DNA of 64,000 nt from assembly GCA_030737875.1 (NCBI GenBank), contig CM060926.1, positions 169,283,079 through 169,347,078 on the forward strand. The letters run 5' to 3'. A program made the translations under genes and the position numbers. The notes under the pieces are model-generated. The model was not told the origin of the DNA and made no database searches. It saw only the letters and a program-made list of their open reading frames with translations. Positions 46,463-58,277 of this stretch are shown one piece after another. Position 1 is the first letter of the stretch. Every line of letters begins with the position of its first letter. This DNA comes from Allium sativum. Its lineage: Eukaryota > Streptophyta > Magnoliopsida > Asparagales > Amaryllidaceae.

Positions 46463-48145
46463 ATGTCTGATTCAAAAAAATCCTTGAGAGAAACGTGGAA
46501 TAATAATCGGAGTAGACGTCCTCTTGAAGAGTATGAGTATGAATTGCAACTCATGAAACAAGATTTTCCAAAATTTCGTGAGCCCAATGTCAACAATTTT
46601 CAAAATTTTCCAACTGACCAATATTTTCAAAATCATCGATATAATCGAAATGATGATTTCAATTTAAATTTCAATAATTTCGATTATGGGTCACATCCAC
46701 ATCAAAACGGTTTTGAATCGCAAAATAGCTTTGATCCACATCAATATGGGGTTGGAAACCAATTCGAAAATAATTTTGAAAATGATTTTCAAATCGACCA
46801 AAATTTTCAAAACTACAACCCATATCAACATCTTGAAAATGACCAAAATTGCAATTTTCACTCGAATTTTAACAGTTTTGGTTATGAACAAAATTTCTAT
46901 GATCAAAATGATTTCCAATATCGTTGTCAGTTTTCTGAAAATTCAAACAACTACCACATTGGAAATAATATTGATTGTGAAATTGATGTGGATTATAATT
47001 TTGAAAATCAGGAAATCCCAAACGAGAGCTCTCAAATCAACGATCGTCTTAACATTTTTAGAGAGAGGGTAGAAAGGCTAGATAGTCAGCTTAATGAAAA
47101 AGATAGAAAGATGGATGAACTTCTTTGTTTAATGACAACTTTGAAAGAACAGCGAGAGCAACAAAATCAAATTCAAGCATGTGATGAATCAGAAAATAGT
47201 CCATTCTTTACTGACATTGAAAATTTTCAAACAACAACTTTCGAAATTGAGAATGATGATCTAAATGAAGTTGTTCAAAATTCAATAAATGATTTGGATT
47301 TCGATTCTTTTCAAAAAGATTTAAGCTTGGATTTTGATCTTCCTCTTTCAGACTGTGGAAAACTTGAAATTTTTGAAGTTGAACCAAATGAAAATATTGA
47401 ATTTTTCAAAAACTCAGAAGTGGAAATGGATTTTAATGAACATGAATTTCTTGATTTGTACGAGGATGAATTGCCAAATGAGGAAGAAGGGGATTCATGT
47501 CACGAGTTCGAAAATTTTAACTTTGAGAAAATTTCAAATGAGCTTGAAATTGTCAGTGTCTTGAACAACTTTGAGAAATGTGATCACATACTCTTGAACA
47601 CCACTCAGATGTCAAATTTCACCGAATTTACATACGATCACAAATTTTTGAAAAATTACACTGACAAATTTGTTGAATACATGAATTACTTTTGGAATGC
47701 TGGTTTGGTTGAAAAACTTCAGGTTAAGACGACCCTAGATATTTATCTCCTAGACTATAAATCTAAGTATAAAGATGAGATGGTTTTCAAAAAATCTTAC
47801 TTGTTAGAAAACATGTCTAGACACGGTGGGAATGGGAATCATAGAGCAAGAACCAAGTGTGGGAGAAGTTGGTGGAATTCTTTGCACCGCAAACACATAT
47901 ATCATTGTACATATGATTGGCATTCGCATATAGTGGTTAAACTCCATTTCATTCTTCAAATCATTTTGCATCTAATCCATCTATGGGTTTTATCTTTCAA
48001 ATTTAGGAAACGTTTACAGTGTGGACACTGTTTAGTTCAAGTGTGGGGGGGAGTCTGCATTTCATCCATTTTCATTTTTCTTTGTTTTTATTTCTTTTTA
48101 TTTTTCAGCCATTTAAGTAGGACCATCATACATTTTAGATTGTAG
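46463..48145 (+). CDS. Unrecognised 560-residue protein of element D
   Basis: I do not recognise this protein. The frame is open from a TTG at 46439, but the first ATG is 46463, giving MSDSKKSLRETWNNN. Residues about 40-190 are very rich in Asn, Phe, Gln and Tyr (prion-like low complexity). Residues about 190-238 look like a charged coiled coil (RLNIFRERVERLDSQLNEKD). Residues about 245-360 are acidic with many Phe-Asp and Phe-Glu pairs. From about 450 the sequence becomes basic, with two hydrophobic stretches near 485-500 and 530-555. No zinc knuckle, protease, RT or integrase motif is seen. The last 35 codons overlap a polypurine-tract-like run, so the true C-terminus is uncertain. It could be a highly diverged Gag or an additional structural protein; the long frame in a young element suggests it is or was translated. 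Confidence 0.6.
   Translation: MSDSKKSLRETWNNNRSRRPLEEYEYELQLMKQDFPKFREPNVNNFQNFPTDQYFQNHRYNRNDDFNLNFNNFDYGSHPHQNGFESQNSFDPHQYGVGNQFENNFENDFQIDQNFQNYNPYQHLENDQNCNFHSNFNSFGYEQNFYDQNDFQYRCQFSENSNNYHIGNNIDCEIDVDYNFENQEIPNESSQINDRLNIFRERVERLDSQLNEKDRKMDELLCLMTTLKEQREQQNQIQACDESENSPFFTDIENFQTTTFEIENDDLNEVVQNSINDLDFDSFQKDLSLDFDLPLSDCGKLEIFEVEPNENIEFFKNSEVEMDFNEHEFLDLYEDELPNEEEGDSCHEFENFNFEKISNELEIVSVLNNFEKCDHILLNTTQMSNFTEFTYDHKFLKNYTDKFVEYMNYFWNAGLVEKLQVKTTLDIYLLDYKSKYKDEMVFKKSYLLENMSRHGGNGNHRARTKCGRSWWNSLHRKHIYHCTYDWHSHIVVKLHFILQIILHLIHLWVLSFKFRKRLQCGHCLVQVWGGVCISSIFIFLCFYFFLFFSHLSRTIIHFRL
48039..48053 (+). other. Second, internal polypurine-tract-like run in D
   Basis: aagtgtgggggggag, closely resembling the true tract at 49324-49338 (aagtgtgggggtatt) but 1.3 kb upstream and inside the ORF end. 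Confidence 0.6.
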
Positions 48146-49323
48146 TAACATACCATAAAATTTTTTTTTTGAAATACGACTCATTTTCAATTGATACAGC
48201 AAAATAAGTTTACAATTTTTAGCCAGTTGATAGTATTTTTCTCTCTCAACTTAGATCGAATTTGAAATATAATGAAAAGTTTAACTTTGAGGGATAATAG
48301 TGTAACCGGTACATAGGGAGATTCTTAGGTGATGGCCATGAAATCTATTCTATATTGTAGACTTTGTTTAAATAAGTGGAGGACTTAAAATACTTATATT
48401 GGCTTTTCAAATCTTTAAAACTAAGTTGTGTTAAGTTGAATTCGCGTAACTCTCTTTTGTGCTTATATTTTCGATAATAATAATAATAGTATTCCAAGGG
48501 TATCCAACATTGCTTGTATATCGAGCGTTGGTGTGCAAACCCGCCAAGCTCTATCCGACACGTTGTTGACAAAGTCAAAGTTGGAATATATTGGTCTCAT
48601 TTTATGAGATTGGACACCTAAGGATTACCGACACGTTGTTGACAAAGTCAAAGTCGGCCTGCACAATCCGCCAAGCTCTTTACTTACTCTCCGTTAGTCC
48701 GCGAGGCAGTGCATGGGTGGTAAACCTTGGTCTTTTTAGTCAGGTGTATGTACTTAATCATAAATCTTAAAATTTTATAGAATAAAGAATAAGCGATGAT
48801 ACCCAAACACTTCTTGACCTTATTGATTTGACTAGCCATACATGAGAAAATTAGAATACCACTTTGCAAACTGTGCCAAGCAAACTAAGAATTTATTTCA
48901 TGACTGCACTATGTTATCGACCGAACTAACTGGCCAAACTGGAATTTAACATTTGAAAACTTGATTTATATTGAAAATTTGTGACAAGTCGAGGTATCTA
49001 AAATAAAATCAACTGACCAGAAATTGTTAACTTAATTTGTTGTATCACTTTCCTGAAACGAGTCGTGTTTTCATTTTTTTTCGTTTTTATTTGCATATGT
49101 CCATTGCATTCATGTAGTTTCATTAGAATCATAGCATACTGCATTTGGATTTTGTGGGTAGTATCCGCTGAAAACCCTCACGAGACACCACTCGTCCTAC
49201 TAGGGACACCTAGAGGTTTAACGGCTTGTTGCATACGCTCAATGCAATCGTGTCTCCTACGAAAGTGTGACCTATCTAGTTTAGTTTTTCATTTCTTGTT
49301 TTACTTGAGGACGAGTAAAAGAT
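48146..49323 (+). other. D 3' non-coding tail with repeats and hairpins
   Basis: No gene. A 25-bp direct repeat starting ccgacacgttgttgacaaag occurs at 48555 and 48628, each beside a ccgccaagctct word. A nested hairpin lies at 49182-49256 (gagacac/gtgtctc around ttgcat/atgcaa). A 7-bp stem ttttact/agtaaaa encloses tgaggacg at 49299-49320, immediately before the polypurine tract. Confidence 0.7.
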
Positions 49324-49338
49324 AAGTGTGGGGGTATT
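49324..49338 (+). other. D polypurine tract
   Basis: aagtgtgggggtatt directly before the 3' LTR edge tgattgacat. Preceded by the hairpin at 49299-49320, whose loop tgaggacg resembles the cggggacg at the equivalent place in A, B, C and E. Confidence 0.82.
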
Positions 49339-50483
49339 TGATTGACATAGAAATGTGTTTATTTTTACGCTCATATCTTATCTTTATTGTAAATAAATAA
49401 ATATTACTTTGGGTATTTTCATGTGTTTTCACAGGTTGTTAAATAAATGTATCCTTCATTCAATTAAAGACCAATTGCATAGGAAATGCTACTTCTTGGA
49501 ATCAACAAATTTTCAATCATAAAGGAAGCTGTAGCACACCGATAAAGCTTGGAAATTTGGACAGAATGTTCTGAGTTCAGCCACCGTCAAAGCCCTATTT
49601 TTTTTTTGCTGAAGAAAAGAACATATACATTGCCTCCGTCGCTTTGAAGAATAAAAAGACTAGTGCTATATTATATATATATATATATATATTTATATGT
49701 ATATATCATATGCACTAAGATTTGAAGAGCTAGACATTTTCTTCTCAAAGAAATCAATTGAAAATCTTGCATATTTACTTGCCATTGAGGAGAAGACTTG
49801 ACATATATTTACCAGAATGCAACTCAATCAAATGCCACATGTCAGCAATCAAGGAGGGAGAATCTTCATAGAACATCTCAAATCTATATCCATATCTCTT
49901 TTATTTGTAAATAGAATATCTCAAGAGATATTTCTTGGCCCAAAAGTCATATAGGATGGAGGCTACATCCCCTATAAATACCCACTGTATTCATTGTAAC
50001 AACCATCGATTATTCTGCAATTCTTCTGCCATTAACAAAGTTTCTTCTGCTATTTTCTAATTTCTTAGCGATTAGTGTTGTCTACACGATTAGATTCGGT
50101 AGAACACTAATTGTATTTTACACTTTTTGTTAGTGATTAGTCGTTTGATTAGTTTCAACGACAATCCTAATTTACTTTTTGTTGTTCTTCTTTTCCTGCA
50201 ATTTTACTTTCTGCATTTTATTTCTGTTTTGCATTTTAATTCCCAATTGATAATTGTGATTTGACTGTCGGTTCAATTAGATTTGTTCTGAGTTGGATCA
50301 CAGTTTCAATTTTTATTATTTTCAAAAACCAACCTCGAAAATCGTCTAACTCGCCCAAGAGATTAGATAAATAATTTGATTTAATTCACCTCCCTGTGTT
50401 CGACCTATATGCTACACACCTGTATGCTTGCAGAATTTATTACAAATGTCGCGCTTTTCTAATTCATAGATTAGCGTCGATCA
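49339..50483 (+). repeat. D 3' LTR, 1.15 kb
   Basis: Copy of 42772-43937 with a shorter TA run (49671-49691), TATA box at 49973-49980 and edge gtcgatca. Followed by the aggcc duplication. Confidence 0.95.
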
Positions 50484-51398
50484 AGGCCAAAACGGGATAG
50501 GGGTGGCAACGCGAGTCCAACGGGTTTCATATGCGTGTGTGGACCCGGGCTGGTAGGTAAGACGTTGTTGCATCGTGTAGATATAAGCCGTGCACCATTT
50601 GTTGTATCGGGTTGCCACTATGGGGAGTGATACACCCCATTGTGGGGCCAGCACGAGTATCTACGGTAGGGAGCCGATCGCTTGGGAGTAGTGGGTACAC
50701 CTAGTGGAGATAGGGGCAGACGACACCTATGTAGTCAGCTAGGGGTACACGAAACTACTGGGTAAATTTTCTAAGTCCTTGGGAGGGATCAACCTTTAAG
50801 TAGGAATGACTGGTGTGGTGCAGTGTAGAAATTATCCTTCGGTGGGTAAATGCGTCTTTATCGTTATCTTAGTTCATTCTAAGTCTGATTGGCTACTGAG
50901 TGTAGTCATTTATCCCCAGTCACACCATACCAAGTTATATCATACCCTAATTACTTTAATGATTGCATTGTTAAAGTTATAGAACTCGCTCAGACTTATG
51001 TCTGACCCCGTTGTTTTTATCATTTTTCCAACCCTCAGGTTCTCAGAGTGGGCCCAGCACGAGTGGGCTTTGATTAGGTTGCTTTTATTACTCTCTTGAA
51101 GCTTGGACCCTAGATGTAGAGCTCATCTTACCCTTTTCTTTTATGGCTATCAGTTCATGTATTGGGATTATGTATTTTTATTTATCAGGATGGATATTTT
51201 GTACCTGACTCTTACTATGGTTTTGTGATGTAACCAAACATGTTTTACTTTCCGCTGCAATGAAACGATGTTTTAAATTTTCCAGCATTACTTATATCTG
51301 TCTTGCTGTAATTTTTCTGTTCTATATTCACTTAAAATACTCCACCGATGTTATGGCATTCCCTTAGCGAGTGATCATAGCGGGAGTGGGGTGTTACA
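50484..51398 (+). repeat. C 5' LTR, segment 2
   Basis: Continues the C LTR after D, matching 58616-59530 of the 3' copy, and ends ggggtgttaca. It contains no genes; a minus-strand frame of about 100 codons exists only in the 3' copy. Confidence 0.95.
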
Positions 51399-51400
51399 CG

Positions 51401-51412
51401 TGGTATCAGAGC
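51401..51412 (+). other. C primer binding site (initiator tRNA-Met)
   Basis: tggtatcagagc, two bases after the LTR edge at 51398. Same class and spacing as in A and B. Confidence 0.95.
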
Positions 51413-51593
51413 AAAGGTTACCGGAACAGATAAAATTTTTAGAAAACTATTTTTCTAAAAACATTTTTGGAAGAGATATTTTCAAAAACATGTCTTTAAA
51501 GAGAAAAGTTTTTGAAAGAAAAGCATAATCCCCAATAGCCATATCTTTATCTTTCGAATTCTCCGTTTTGAATCTTTTCTTTTTCGTTTCAGC

Positions 51594-54080
51594 ATGGCTG
51601 AGGATCTTAACTTTCCGGAGGGTGTGACGATACCAGTATGGTATAGGAGATTGATGGAGGCTAGGGCCACCACTGCGGGTCCAGCAAATGTTCCTCCACC
51701 AACCGTAGCACCCAATCTTCCTCCTCCCCCTCCTCCTCGCACGGATACTTTTGCTAAGACTTGTAAGGAATTTAAAGCTATGGGAGGGAAACCTTTTCAA
51801 GGATCTGAAACTTTTGTGGAGGCTAGAGATTAGCTTAAGGAGGTGGAAGAGTTGATAGATATTTTTGAGTTGGAAGAAGGAAAGAAAGTCAAGTTAGCTG
51901 CTTGGTTAATGTAGGGAGAGGCCTCATACTGGTGGGAGGTCACTAATGGAGAATGCCCCGTTGACTCTTGGGCGGATTTTAGACAAAGATTTGTGGCAAA
52001 GTTTCTCTCAAGGGCGGAGGAAAACTTGTATATTGAAAGATTCTTGACCCTAAAGCAAGGAAATCTCTCAGTGAAGGAATATGTCAACAAGTTTAATCAA
52101 TTGGCAAGGTTTGGCCTAGACATGGTGAATACACCGGAGAAGAAGGCTTTGAGGTTCGTGAAAGGCTTGAATGAACCGATGCATGGATTGGCTATGACTC
52201 ATATCCCTATGGGGGCCACCTTTGAGAAGCTAGTTGACATGGCACTCATGCATGAAGAAGAGAAGGGTCCCAATTCTAATAAGGCACCCGAGAAGAAGGG
52301 AGATCAAAAGAGACCTCAGCAACAACAGCAAAACAAAGGTGGGAAAGGCAACGGTGGCAAGGGAAAGAAGAAGTGCTTCAATTGCGCGATACCAGGCCAC
52401 ATAAGCAAAGATTGTCGAAAGAAGAAGAAGACTGGCTGCTATAACTGTGGCGAAGCAGGGCATCTAGTGAAGGATTGCCCTAAGAAGGGGCAAAGGACGG
52501 GATCTACCTCAGGAGGACAGGTGCAAGCTCTTATGGCACCGGGTCAGTCTAGGGGGCAAGTACAGGCTCTCGCGGTTCCACCGATTCAGGAAAGAGGTAG
52601 AACTATTTCCGTTGAAAGTCTGGTTTTTCTATTTGATCATCCTGTCCGTACATTGTTTGATTCTGGCGCATCGCATTCGTTTATCTCATCATCATTAGTT
52701 GAGTCACTGCACTTAGACACCAGTCTGGTAGATGATCCCTTGGTTGTTTCAAACCCAATTGGGGGCTCCACTTATTTGTCCATGATATGTTTGGGTTTGA
52801 AGATTTCTATACTTAGCATTGAGTTTAGATGTGATGCTTTTGTTTTGGGCTTCACGGGCTATGGGTTGATTTTGGGCATGGACTGGTTATCCAGTAATGG
52901 TGCCGTTCTAGATTGCGAAAGGAGAGTTGTTAGGCTCATGACCCGCTTGGGTAACACTCTCGAGATCTCTTGTAATCCCATGGATTCTGTTATGCTAAGT
53001 TATCTTGAATCGCTTGACGCTTCGGTCGAGAGTTTGCAATCTGTTAGAGTGCTCCGGGAATACTCAGATGTGTTTGAGGAGGTGAAGGGCTTACCTCCGA
53101 AGCGAGAGATTGACTTCCGAATATATCTGGTGGATAATGCTAAACCTGTATCTTTACCAGTGCGCCACATGGCTCCTCGTGAGAGGAGGGAACTCCATAA
53201 GCAAGTAGGGGAGTTGCTTGAGAAGGGGTTCATAAGACGAAGTATATCGGAGTGGGGTGCTCCAGTAGTTTTTGCTATGAAGGCGGATGGGTCCCTCAAA
53301 CTTTGTGTAGACTATAGAGAACTCAACAAGCTCACAAAGAAGAATAGACACCCATTGCCGAGGATTGATGATCTTTTTGATCAGTTGGTTGGCGCTTCAG
53401 TATTTTCTCAGTTGGACTTAGCCACGGGGTTTCATCAGTTGAGGGTGGCTGAGGATAGCATAGACAAGACTGCCTTTAGGACTCCGGATGGTTTCTATGA
53501 GTGGCTGGTGATGCCATTTGGGTTGACGAACGCCCCTGCATACTTTGTTGATTTGATGAGTAGGGTGTTCAGGGAGTTCCTTAATAATTTCGTGGTGGTC
53601 TTTGTGGATGATATCTTAGTATTTTCTAAGAGTGAAGAAGAGCATGCCCTACATCTTAGGGAAGTGTTGGAGACTCTTCGAGTGCATAGCCTTAAGGCTA
53701 AATTCTCTAAATGTCACTTCTGGAGGAAGGAAGTGCGGTTCTTGGGGCATGTGGTCTCCAAGGAAGGGATAGCTGTGGATCCCGCGAAGGTAGTGTCCAT
53801 CCAAGATTGGAAGGTTCCTAGAAATGCTACCGAAGTAAGAAGTTTCTTGGGGTTGGCGGGTTACTATAGGAAGTTTATCAAAGACTTCGCGAAGATATCA
53901 GCCCCATTAACCCGCTTAACGAAGAAGAATCTTGTTTTCACATGGGACGTAGATTGTGATGATGCGTTCCGACGATTAAAGAGAGCTTTAACCACTGCTC
54001 CAGTTTTAGTGTTGCCAGATGGAGTAAGCCATTTGTTGTCTATACCGATGCTTGTGGGACAGGACTGGGCGCAGTCTTAA
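51594..54080 (+). pseudogene. gag-pol: Gag, protease and reverse transcriptase of element C (two stops, then a frameshift)
   Basis: One reading frame from the ATG at 51594 (MAEDLNFPEGVTIPVWYRR) to 54080, with nonsense codons only at 51831-51833 and 51912-51914, both in the capsid domain. The first lies where A and B have tryptophan, consistent with a G-to-A change. After the second stop an open frame from 51993 gives 695 codons. In its numbering, zinc knuckles are at 128-141 and 149-162 (both C-X2-C-X4-H-X4-C), the protease active site DSG is at 223-225, and RT follows with [18 protein letters not shown] and the catalytic FVDD at 537-540. A one-base loss near 54023 then shifts the frame within RNase H. 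Protease and RT motifs look intact. Confidence 0.93.
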
Positions 54081-56032
54081 TGCAAGAGGGAAGGGTAATA
54101 GCCTATGGTGGAAGGCAGTTTAGGGCACATGAGAAAAATTACCCTACCCATGATCTAGAGTTGGCTGCTATTGTTTTTGCGCTTAAGATTTGGCGCCATT
54201 ATCTTCTTGGTGAGAGATTCGAATTGTTCACTGACCACAAATCATTGAAGTACTTGTTTTCTCAGAAGGATTTGAATTTGAGACAGCAAAGGTGGATGGA
54301 GTTCTTAGCATCCTATGATTTCGAGATAGCGTATACCCCTGGCAAGGGTAACGTGGTGGCGGACGCCTTGAGCAGAAAAAGGTTGTCCTTGAGTCCATTG
54401 TTCGTGGAACAACGAAGCTTGGAATTTATCTCAATGTTTGATTTCAGACCTTCCATTGACTATATACCCGGTTTGCTAGCATCCTTGGAGGTCAGACCTA
54501 CTCTTTTGGGGCGGATTGGAGAAGCACAGAGGGACGACCCACAATTGGTTGAGTTGGTAGAGAAGCTCATAAGGGGGGAGTCCTCCAGCCATTTGAGTAG
54601 GTACACCCTAGATGATAGGGGGTGCTTGCGTAGAGACGGTAGACTCTGTGTACCGCAAGACGAGGGTTTGAGGAAGGCTATTCTTGATGATGCACACCGT
54701 TCTAGGATGACCATTCATCCCGGTGGGGACAAGATGTACCAAGACATGAAGCGGGTTTTCTTCTGGGCCGGTATGAAGAAAGATGTGGCCGAGTATGTCG
54801 CTCGATGCTTGGTGTGCCAACAGGTGAAAGCGGAGCAAAAGAAACCAGGTGGGTTGCTTCACCCATTGGAAGTTCCGCAATGGAAGTGGGATAGCGTCTC
54901 GATGGATTTTATTGACGGGTTACCCAGATCAAGAAAGGGTAATACGGGAATTTGGGTTGTGGTAGACAGACTTACTAAAAGCGCCCATTTCATACCTGTG
55001 AAGAGCAAGAGGACTGCTCCATGGCTAGCTTCAGTATATCTTCAGGAGATAGTTCGATTGCATGGGGTACCCTCTAGCATAGTGAGTGATCGAGATCCTA
55101 TCTTCACTAGCGAGTTCTGGAAAAGTTTGCAAGAAGCAGTGGGGACTCAATTATGTCTGAGCACCGCATATCATCCTCAGACGGATGGCCAGACTGAGAG
55201 GGTGAATCCTGTCCTAGAAGACCTTTTGAGGCTTTGTATCTTAGATTTTGGAGGTACATGGGAAGAGCATCTTCCATTGGTGGAGTTCACATATAATAAC
55301 AGCTTTCAGTCCAGTATTGGTATGGCTCCTTTCGAAGCTCTTTATGGAAGGCCTTTTCGATCACCTACATGTTGGTGGGAATCTACGGATAAGATCTTGC
55401 TTGGGCCTGATATGGTTAGGGAGACTTCTGAGAAGATTGACTTGATTCGAAGAATGATGAAAGCAGCACAGGATAGGCAAAAATCTTATGCGGACAAGAG
55501 GAGGACGGATCTTGAGTTTGAAGTTGGGGACATGGTCTTTGTCAAAGTGTCTCCATTACGAAATGTGGTTCGCTTTGGATCTGTTGGGAAGTTAGCACAA
55601 AGGTTCGTAGGGCCGTTTCCTATTAAGGAAAGGATTGGACGGATGGCATATAGAGTGGAGTTGCCCGACAGACTTAGTGGTGTACATGATGTATTCCATG
55701 TGTCACATTTGAGGAAGTGCCTACATGAGACCGCAGAGGTGGTAGAGCCGAGCTTGCTTAGAGAAGTGGAAGTAGAGCGTGATGCGACTATTCGACGAGC
55801 TCCTACTAGCATCCTTGGGACAGAGACTAGGAAACTGAGGAATCGAGAGGTTCAACTAGTTAAAGTACAATGGGGAGAAGATGAGGGCAACGCTACTTGG
55901 GAGACGGAAGCGAAGATGTGTTCATTATACCCATTCCTTTTTGAGGGTATGTCTTTTAACTTCTCCTTTATCGTTTGTCTAGCACTTATCTTATCTTTAG
56001 TATGTCCTCTCGTTAGTACTTTTGACCTTTAG
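54080..56032 (+). pseudogene. pol: RNase H, integrase and chromodomain of element C (downstream frame)
   Basis: 650 codons from an internal ATG at 54080. This is not a natural start: it is the continuation of pol after the frameshift near 54023. RNase H parts are seen as [31 protein letters not shown] and [10 protein letters not shown]; the first RNase H aspartate lies in the shifted part upstream. Integrase: a zinc-binding HHCC region ending ARCLVCQQ, then catalytic D276 (MDFIDGLP), D337 (SDRDPIF) and E373 (TERVN), with 35 residues between the last two, as expected. A GPF-type module and [13 protein letters not shown] follow, and a chromodomain at about 578-621 ([18 protein letters not shown]). 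This layout identifies a chromovirus of Tekay/Del type. Residues after 621 are hydrophobic and may be read-through. Confidence 0.93.
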
Positions 56033-56500
56033 ATAGGGTAAACCTATGGTTGAAACATGTGTTTGAGACATGTTATGGTTGATGGATGCACGTGGATGCA
56101 AGTGTTTGCTAGTGGTTGCTCGTGGATGCATATACACACACTCTAGGCACTAGATCGGCTCAGTCACTTCATATTGCATATTGCATATAATTGTGTGTAG
56201 GTAGCTACATTTATGGATGTATAATGATTGTGTTATCATATGGATGATGCATTTTGGTGAATGATTGTGCACTCATGTAGATATTGTATGTGTCGATAGG
56301 GTTCTCTCGCTTACAAAATGGATGCATGGCACTATCATGGTTTGCATATGTTCATACATTAGATAGGGAACATATACACACACTTTTTGCATATGCTCAT
56401 ACATCATTAGAAATTGTTTTAAGGACAATGGATGCCCGTGTTTGACGGATTGAGTAGATGGTTGTTTGTATGGTAGGATATGCATTCTCCTTAGCTTAGA
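56033..56500 (+). other. C post-pol region, non-coding
   Basis: Contains gtggatgcaagtg-type repeats, cacaca and tgcatatg words, parallel to 18541-19059 in A. No gene. Confidence 0.7.
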
Positions 56501-56535
56501 GATTTCGGGGACGAAATCCTTTAAGGAGGGGAGAA
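56501..56535 (+). other. C polypurine tract and pre-tract hairpin
   Basis: gatttcg-ggga-cgaaatc (56501-56518) followed by aaggaggggagaa (56523-56535), abutting the 3' LTR. Identical to A. Confidence 0.92.
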
Positions 56536-57321
56536 TGTAACACCCCGTATTTTAGTTAATTCTAAAATTCACTAATTGCAGAATAAATAATCTCAGATGT
56601 GAGAATTGGGGGAAACGGGCTACGCCATTGCGTTCGTCTCGGAAAAATACGCGAAATAGAGTCCGAAATTTTGTAAATCGGAGTCCGTATGGCCCAATGA
56701 AGTTTGCAGAAAATTCAAAGTTCAAAACAGATTTAAAATTCAGGTTCAAATTTCGAAATTGGGGCCATTGGGCGCAGGCGGGGAAAATTCCCGCCTAGCT
56801 ACCCAAGTCGACAGGGCTGTCGACTGGGCAGTCGACTTGGCTAGGACCAAGTCGACAGCCCTGTCGACTTGGGTGTCGAAAGGGGGTGCTCGACCAGTTT
56901 AACCTGGTGCACCATTTTAGGGTTTGGCTGTGTTTTGGGCTGTTCTCTAGAAGCTTCCGAGATCTGATGGTCCTAATCTAATTTAGGGTTAATCTAATGG
57001 CCTAAAACACTTGCCTAATCTATAAATACTCCCTAACACTACCCTAATTCATACTAAAAATAGATTCAAGGGCCTCATGCCGTCAAATTAAAACTAGAAG
57101 GAGCCTCCACCAAAGTTGAGAGGAAGTTAGCATCTCAAATCAACTCTAAGCAAGTTCTAATCCACTCTAGCAACTTAATCTTCCTCATTGGAGTGCTAAT
57201 TAGTGATTCGTGAGTTCCTATGCCTTTAGCAAGCAATTTCTAAACTAATTAGGATAGGATATTAGGAGGCTATGGATGTAAATGAGGATCTATGCATGTT
57301 GTGGTTGTCATATGTTATAAG

Positions 57322-57640
57322 TTCATATGCAAGTTTGTCTCTTTTTATGATATGACATGTTATGCAAGTTCATATGCAAGTTTATATGCAAGTTCATATG
57401 CAAGTTTGTCTCTTTTTATGATATGCATAAAATATGCAAGGTTGCCTCTATGTATGACATGATATGCAAGTTCATATGCAAGTTTATATGCAAGTTTATA
57501 TGCAAGTTCATATGCAAGTTTGTCTCTTTTTATGATATGCATAACATATGCAAGGTTGCCTCTATGTATGACATGTTATGCAAGCTCATATGCAAGTTTA
57601 TATGCAAGTTCATATGCAAGTTCATATGCAAGTTTGGGTT
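57322..57640 (+). repeat. 12-bp tandem repeats in C 3' LTR
   Basis: Same array as 41434-41790 but 36 bp shorter. Confidence 0.9.
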
Positions 57641-58081
57641 AATGATTTATGCTAGTTGGGTTTAATGTTATGATGCAAGTTGACACCTTTTAAACCCATG
57701 TAAATGCCAACGTTGTGCTAAGATTGAACCCATTACATTTATAATGAAACTCCCCATTTATATGACATGTCATGAGAACGAATTACGTGGGAAACGATGG
57801 GGTTAATATGCATGTTAATAGAAATGTGTAAAGTTGGTATGCTTAAGCATAACATAAAATGAATGGACATAATTGGGAATTTACCTATTAAGTTAGGTCT
57901 ACCCATATTATGGAGTTGGGAATTTACCTATTATGTTAGGTCTACCCATACTATGGAATTGGGAATTTACCTATTGAGTTAGGTCTACCCATATTCTTAA
58001 AAATGTGTAATTAATTAGGGATAATTAATACAAATTATGGGGGTGATTAATTAGGTGTAATTAATCAACTAAGACACGAGG

Positions 58082-58277
58082 TTGGACCCTTTTGTAGCGG
58101 AAGTCTGCCCGGAACCGACCGATAATCCAGCAGCTACAAATGATTGGCCCAATGTGAGAGGTCTTAGTCATAAATTAAATACGTGATTAAAGTAAAGACA
58201 CAAGGTTAGACCCTTTTTATGACGGAAGTCTGCCCGGACCCAACCGGCATATCCAGCAGTCATAAAAGATGGTCTAA
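58082..58277 (+). other. Twin structured hairpins, C 3' LTR
   Basis: Hairpin 1 is 58082-58152 and hairpin 2 is 58206-58277. Inner and outer stems are as in the 5' copy; the apical ccgg of hairpin 1 has one change (ccga) that weakens it. Confidence 0.72.

Larger units (their letters stand above)
42772..50483 (+). mobile_element. Element D: non-autonomous LTR element, tRNA-Asp primed, with one novel ORF
   Basis: D lies on the plus strand between perfect aggcc duplications (42767-42771 and 50484-50488). LTRs start tgattgacat and end gtcgatca: 42772-43937 and 49339-50483. The 17-base primer site matches plant tRNA-Asp, and the 3' tract aagtgtgggggtatt is of the type seen in Tat/Athila-lineage Gypsy elements. 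There is no gag, RT or integrase in the 5.4-kb interior, only a 560-codon frame and non-coding leader and tail. LTRs differ by roughly ten substitutions by eye plus TA and T run lengths, so it is fairly young. Assignment to Tat/Athila rests on the primer site and tract only. Confidence 0.93.

Noticed and set aside
46686..47072. 128-codon frame overlapping the D ORF
   Set aside because: Shadow frame of the 560-codon ORF, poor in Gly and Pro and rich in Ile and Lys as expected from out-of-phase AT-rich sequence.
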